From positions 6,200,001 to 6,264,000 of the forward strand of contig NZ_CP009285.1 of NCBI RefSeq assembly GCF_000758665.1: a DNA stretch of 64,000 bases. Direction: 5' to 3'. This document shows, piece by piece, positions 62,487 to 64,000 of this stretch (its first letter is position 1; each line of letters starts with the position of its first letter). The notes below the pieces were generated by a model. That model was not told the DNA's origin. It did not search any database and worked only from the letters and a program-made list of their open reading frames with translations. Position numbers and translations under genes: made by a program. This DNA comes from Paenibacillus borealis (GTDB lineage: Bacteria > Bacillota > Bacilli > Paenibacillales > Paenibacillaceae).

Positions 62487-63611
62487 TTAGTCCCCGCGGA
62501 ACGCACGTTTCACGCGGTCAAAGAAGGACTGCTCTTGCTCATGAGTGTTCTCTCCATTGTGGGAGGCGAACTGGCGGAGCAGGTCTTTCTGCTCATCACT
62601 GAGCTTGCTCGGCGTGACCACAATGACGCGGACATGCTGATCGCCGACTCCGCTGCCGCGCAGATGAGGAACACCTTTGCCTTTGAGGCGGAAGAAGGTT
62701 CCGGTCTGTGTGCCTGCCGGGATCTTGAGCTTCACTTTTTCCGTAAGTGTAGGAATTTCAATCTCGTCACCGAGCGCCGCCTGAGCGAACGTCAATGGAA
62801 CCTCGCACATAATATCATCGTTCTCGCGCTCGAAGAAATCGTGATTCTTGACGCGGAAGACAATGTACAGATCTCCGGCCGGGCCGCCGCGTGTGCCGCC
62901 TTCGCCTTCACCGGTCATGCGCAGCTGCGCGCCGTCATCGACACCGGCAGGAATGCGCACATGAATCTTGCGCTGTTTCTTAACCTTGCCCTGGCCCGCA
63001 CATGTTGTACATTTTTCCTTGATGATTTTGCCTGTACCACTGCAGTGTGAGCAGGGACGGCGGTTACGCATCTGTCCAAGCGGTGTATTCTGCACGAATT
63101 CCTGCTGGCCGCTGCCGTGGCATACGGAACAGGTCTCCGGTTTCGTTCCGGGTTTGGCACCGGAGCCAAAGCAGGTATCACAGGTTTCCGTGCGCGGAAT
63201 GGTAATATCGGTTTCTTTACCGAATACCGCTTCCTTGAATTCAATGGTCATTGTATACTGCAAATCTCCGCCGCGCTGCGGTGCATTCGGATCACGCCGT
63301 CCGCCACCGCCGAAGAACATGTCGAAGATATCGCCAAGACCGCCGAAATCTCCGCCGCCGCCGCCGAAGCCGCCGCCCATGCCCTGGTTAGGATCAATAT
63401 GTCCATATTGGTCATAACGAGCCCGCTGCTGCCCGTCACTGAGGACGTCGTAAGCTTCCTTAACCTCTTTGAACTTGGCTTCTGCATCGCCAGCTTTATT
63501 CACATCCGGATGATACTGGCGCGCCAGCTTACGGTACGCTTTCTTCACATCTTCGTCTGAAGCATCTCTTCCGAGGCCCAGAACCTCATAATAATCGCGT
63601 TTATCTGCCAC
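62487..63611 (-). CDS. dnaJ: Chaperone protein DnaJ (Hsp40)
   Basis: Co-chaperone that delivers substrates to DnaK and stimulates its ATPase. The 374 residues include a J domain (1-70) with HPD at 34-36 and a Gly/Phe-rich linker (about 75-115, [13 protein letters not shown]). Four zinc-binding repeats ([32 protein letters not shown]; about 140-205) and two substrate-binding beta domains follow. I use the GTG at 63611, six bases after GGAGGTG; the upstream GTG at 63620 lies within that ribosome site. About 220 bases with hairpins separate it from dnaK. Confidence 0.98.
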   Translation of the reverse strand: MADKRDYYEVLGLGRDASDEDVKKAYRKLARQYHPDVNKAGDAEAKFKEVKEAYDVLSDGQQRARYDQYGHIDPNQGMGGGFGGGGGDFGGLGDIFDMFFGGGGRRDPNAPQRGGDLQYTMTIEFKEAVFGKETDITIPRTETCDTCFGSGAKPGTKPETCSVCHGSGQQEFVQNTPLGQMRNRRPCSHCSGTGKIIKEKCTTCAGQGKVKKQRKIHVRIPAGVDDGAQLRMTGEGEGGTRGGPAGDLYIVFRVKNHDFFERENDDIMCEVPLTFAQAALGDEIEIPTLTEKVKLKIPAGTQTGTFFRLKGKGVPHLRGSGVGDQHVRVIVVTPSKLSDEQKDLLRQFASHNGENTHEQEQSFFDRVKRAFRGD

Positions 63612-63661
63612 TGCTTTCACCTCCGTACATCGTTATTCTTCTGCCCTTAACATGGCAAGTA

Positions 63662-63790
63662 GAAACGGCTACGCCGTCCCGCGGGGACGGCACCGTTTCT
63701 TCGAGAAATGTAAGAAGAAATTTATGACGGGAAACCCATAAATCCTTACATTTTAAAGGGAAAGCCAAAACACGGGATGCCCCGGTTTTG
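63662..63790. promoter_or_regulatory. Three consecutive hairpins in the dnaK-dnaJ gap
   Basis: Stem-loops at 63662-63699 (GAAACGG/CCGTTTC outside, GCCGTCCC/GGGACGGC inside), 63706-63753 (AAATGTAAG/CTTACATTT) and 63766-63790 (CAAAACACGGG/CCCCGGTTTTG). On the minus strand none is followed by a clear T-run. They may set mRNA stability or the dnaK:dnaJ ratio inside one transcript, or be weak terminators. Confidence 0.6.
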
Positions 63791-63829
63791 ACCTTCCCCT
63801 CTCACCAAATAGAAACTTATCGTTTAAGG

Positions 63830-64000
63830 TTACCCTTGATTCTTCTCATCGTCAACCACTTCGTAATCGGCGTCTACCACGTTGTCTTTCTTGGCGTTGC
63901 CTTCAGAAGCTCCTTGACCGCCTTCAGCGCCTTGCTCGGCTTGTGCAGCCTGTTCATACAGCTTCACGGACAACTGCTGTACGATCTCATTCAGCGCCTC
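63830..64000 (-). CDS. dnaK: Chaperone protein DnaK, C-terminal fragment (cut by window edge)
   Basis: The last 56 codons of the Hsp70 chaperone DnaK. They read EALNEIVQQLSVKLYEQAAQ, then a Gly/Ala/Gln-rich disordered tail and NVVDADYEVVDDEKNQG before TAA. The DADYEVVDD ending is characteristic of Bacillota DnaK. The ATPase and peptide-binding domains are outside the window. Followed by dnaJ on the same strand, the usual heat-shock operon order. Confidence 0.97.
   Translation of the reverse strand, partial: EALNEIVQQLSVKLYEQAAQAEQGAEGGQGASEGNAKKDNVVDADYEVVDDEKNQG

Overview
The window looks like a chromosomal segment of a Paenibacillus or close relative (Bacillota, Paenibacillaceae). The evidence is the Bacillus-type order dnaG, yqxD, glyS, glyQ, recO, yqzL, era, cdd, dgkA, ybeY, pgpH, phoH, yqfD, yqfC, floA, nfeD, yqeY, rpsU, followed further on by mtaB, rsmE, prmA, dnaJ and dnaK. 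The fairly high GC, the very large S-layer (SLH) anchored surface proteins and the many short intergenic repeat elements fit the same group. Both window ends cut a gene: the start of dnaG on the left and the last 56 codons of dnaK on the right. Almost everything is on the minus strand. Only a Na/Pi symporter-family gene, an acyltransferase and a subtilase are on the plus strand. No rRNA, tRNA, CRISPR array, prophage or intact insertion sequence was seen.

Layout. 1-17.9 kb is the conserved core block: primase, glycyl-tRNA synthetase under a T-box, DNA repair and ribosome-assembly GTPase, nucleotide and lipid kinases, the YbeY/PgpH/PhoH set, the sporulation pair YqfC-YqfD, the flotillin FloA with its NfeD partner behind an ECF-sigma-like (sigma-W type) promoter, and rpsU-yqeY with a consensus promoter. 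18-32 kb carries two DNA-end-processing operons, sbcDC and addBA. 32.5-42.4 kb holds an rRNA methyltransferase, the Na/Pi transporter, an ECF vitamin-type transporter (S component, fused double ATPase, T component), a secreted protein built of Ig-like Big_2 repeats and an acyltransferase. 42.5-46.5 kb returns to core genes (mtaB, rsmE, a site-2 protease, prmA).

Between prmA and dnaJ, adjacent in Bacillus, lies a roughly 16 kb accessory block. It contains a 3-methyladenine glycosylase, a 1513-residue SLH-anchored purple-acid-phosphatase-like enzyme, an ECF sigma factor with an overlapping DUF4179 membrane partner, a soluble PAS chemoreceptor, small proteins of unknown role, and a 1511-residue SLH-anchored subtilase. 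Both giant surface enzymes also carry a cohesin-like segment.

The most unusual signal is non-coding. Four intergenic elements each consist of four 15-bp palindromic boxes of the form TTGTA-N5-TACAA. Box-to-box spacing is 51-62-51 in two copies (6.4 kb and 47.3 kb) and 51-52-51 or 51-52-52 in the other two (23.4 kb and 62.1 kb), close to whole numbers of DNA helical turns. Two of them sit near the two edges of the accessory block. A different repeat family lies at 32.2 kb, and a third, upstream of both cdd and prmA, ends in their Shine-Dalgarno sequence. Several core enzymes (SbcC, AddA, RlmI, PrmA) also carry Ala/Ser/Gly-rich insertions between conserved motifs.
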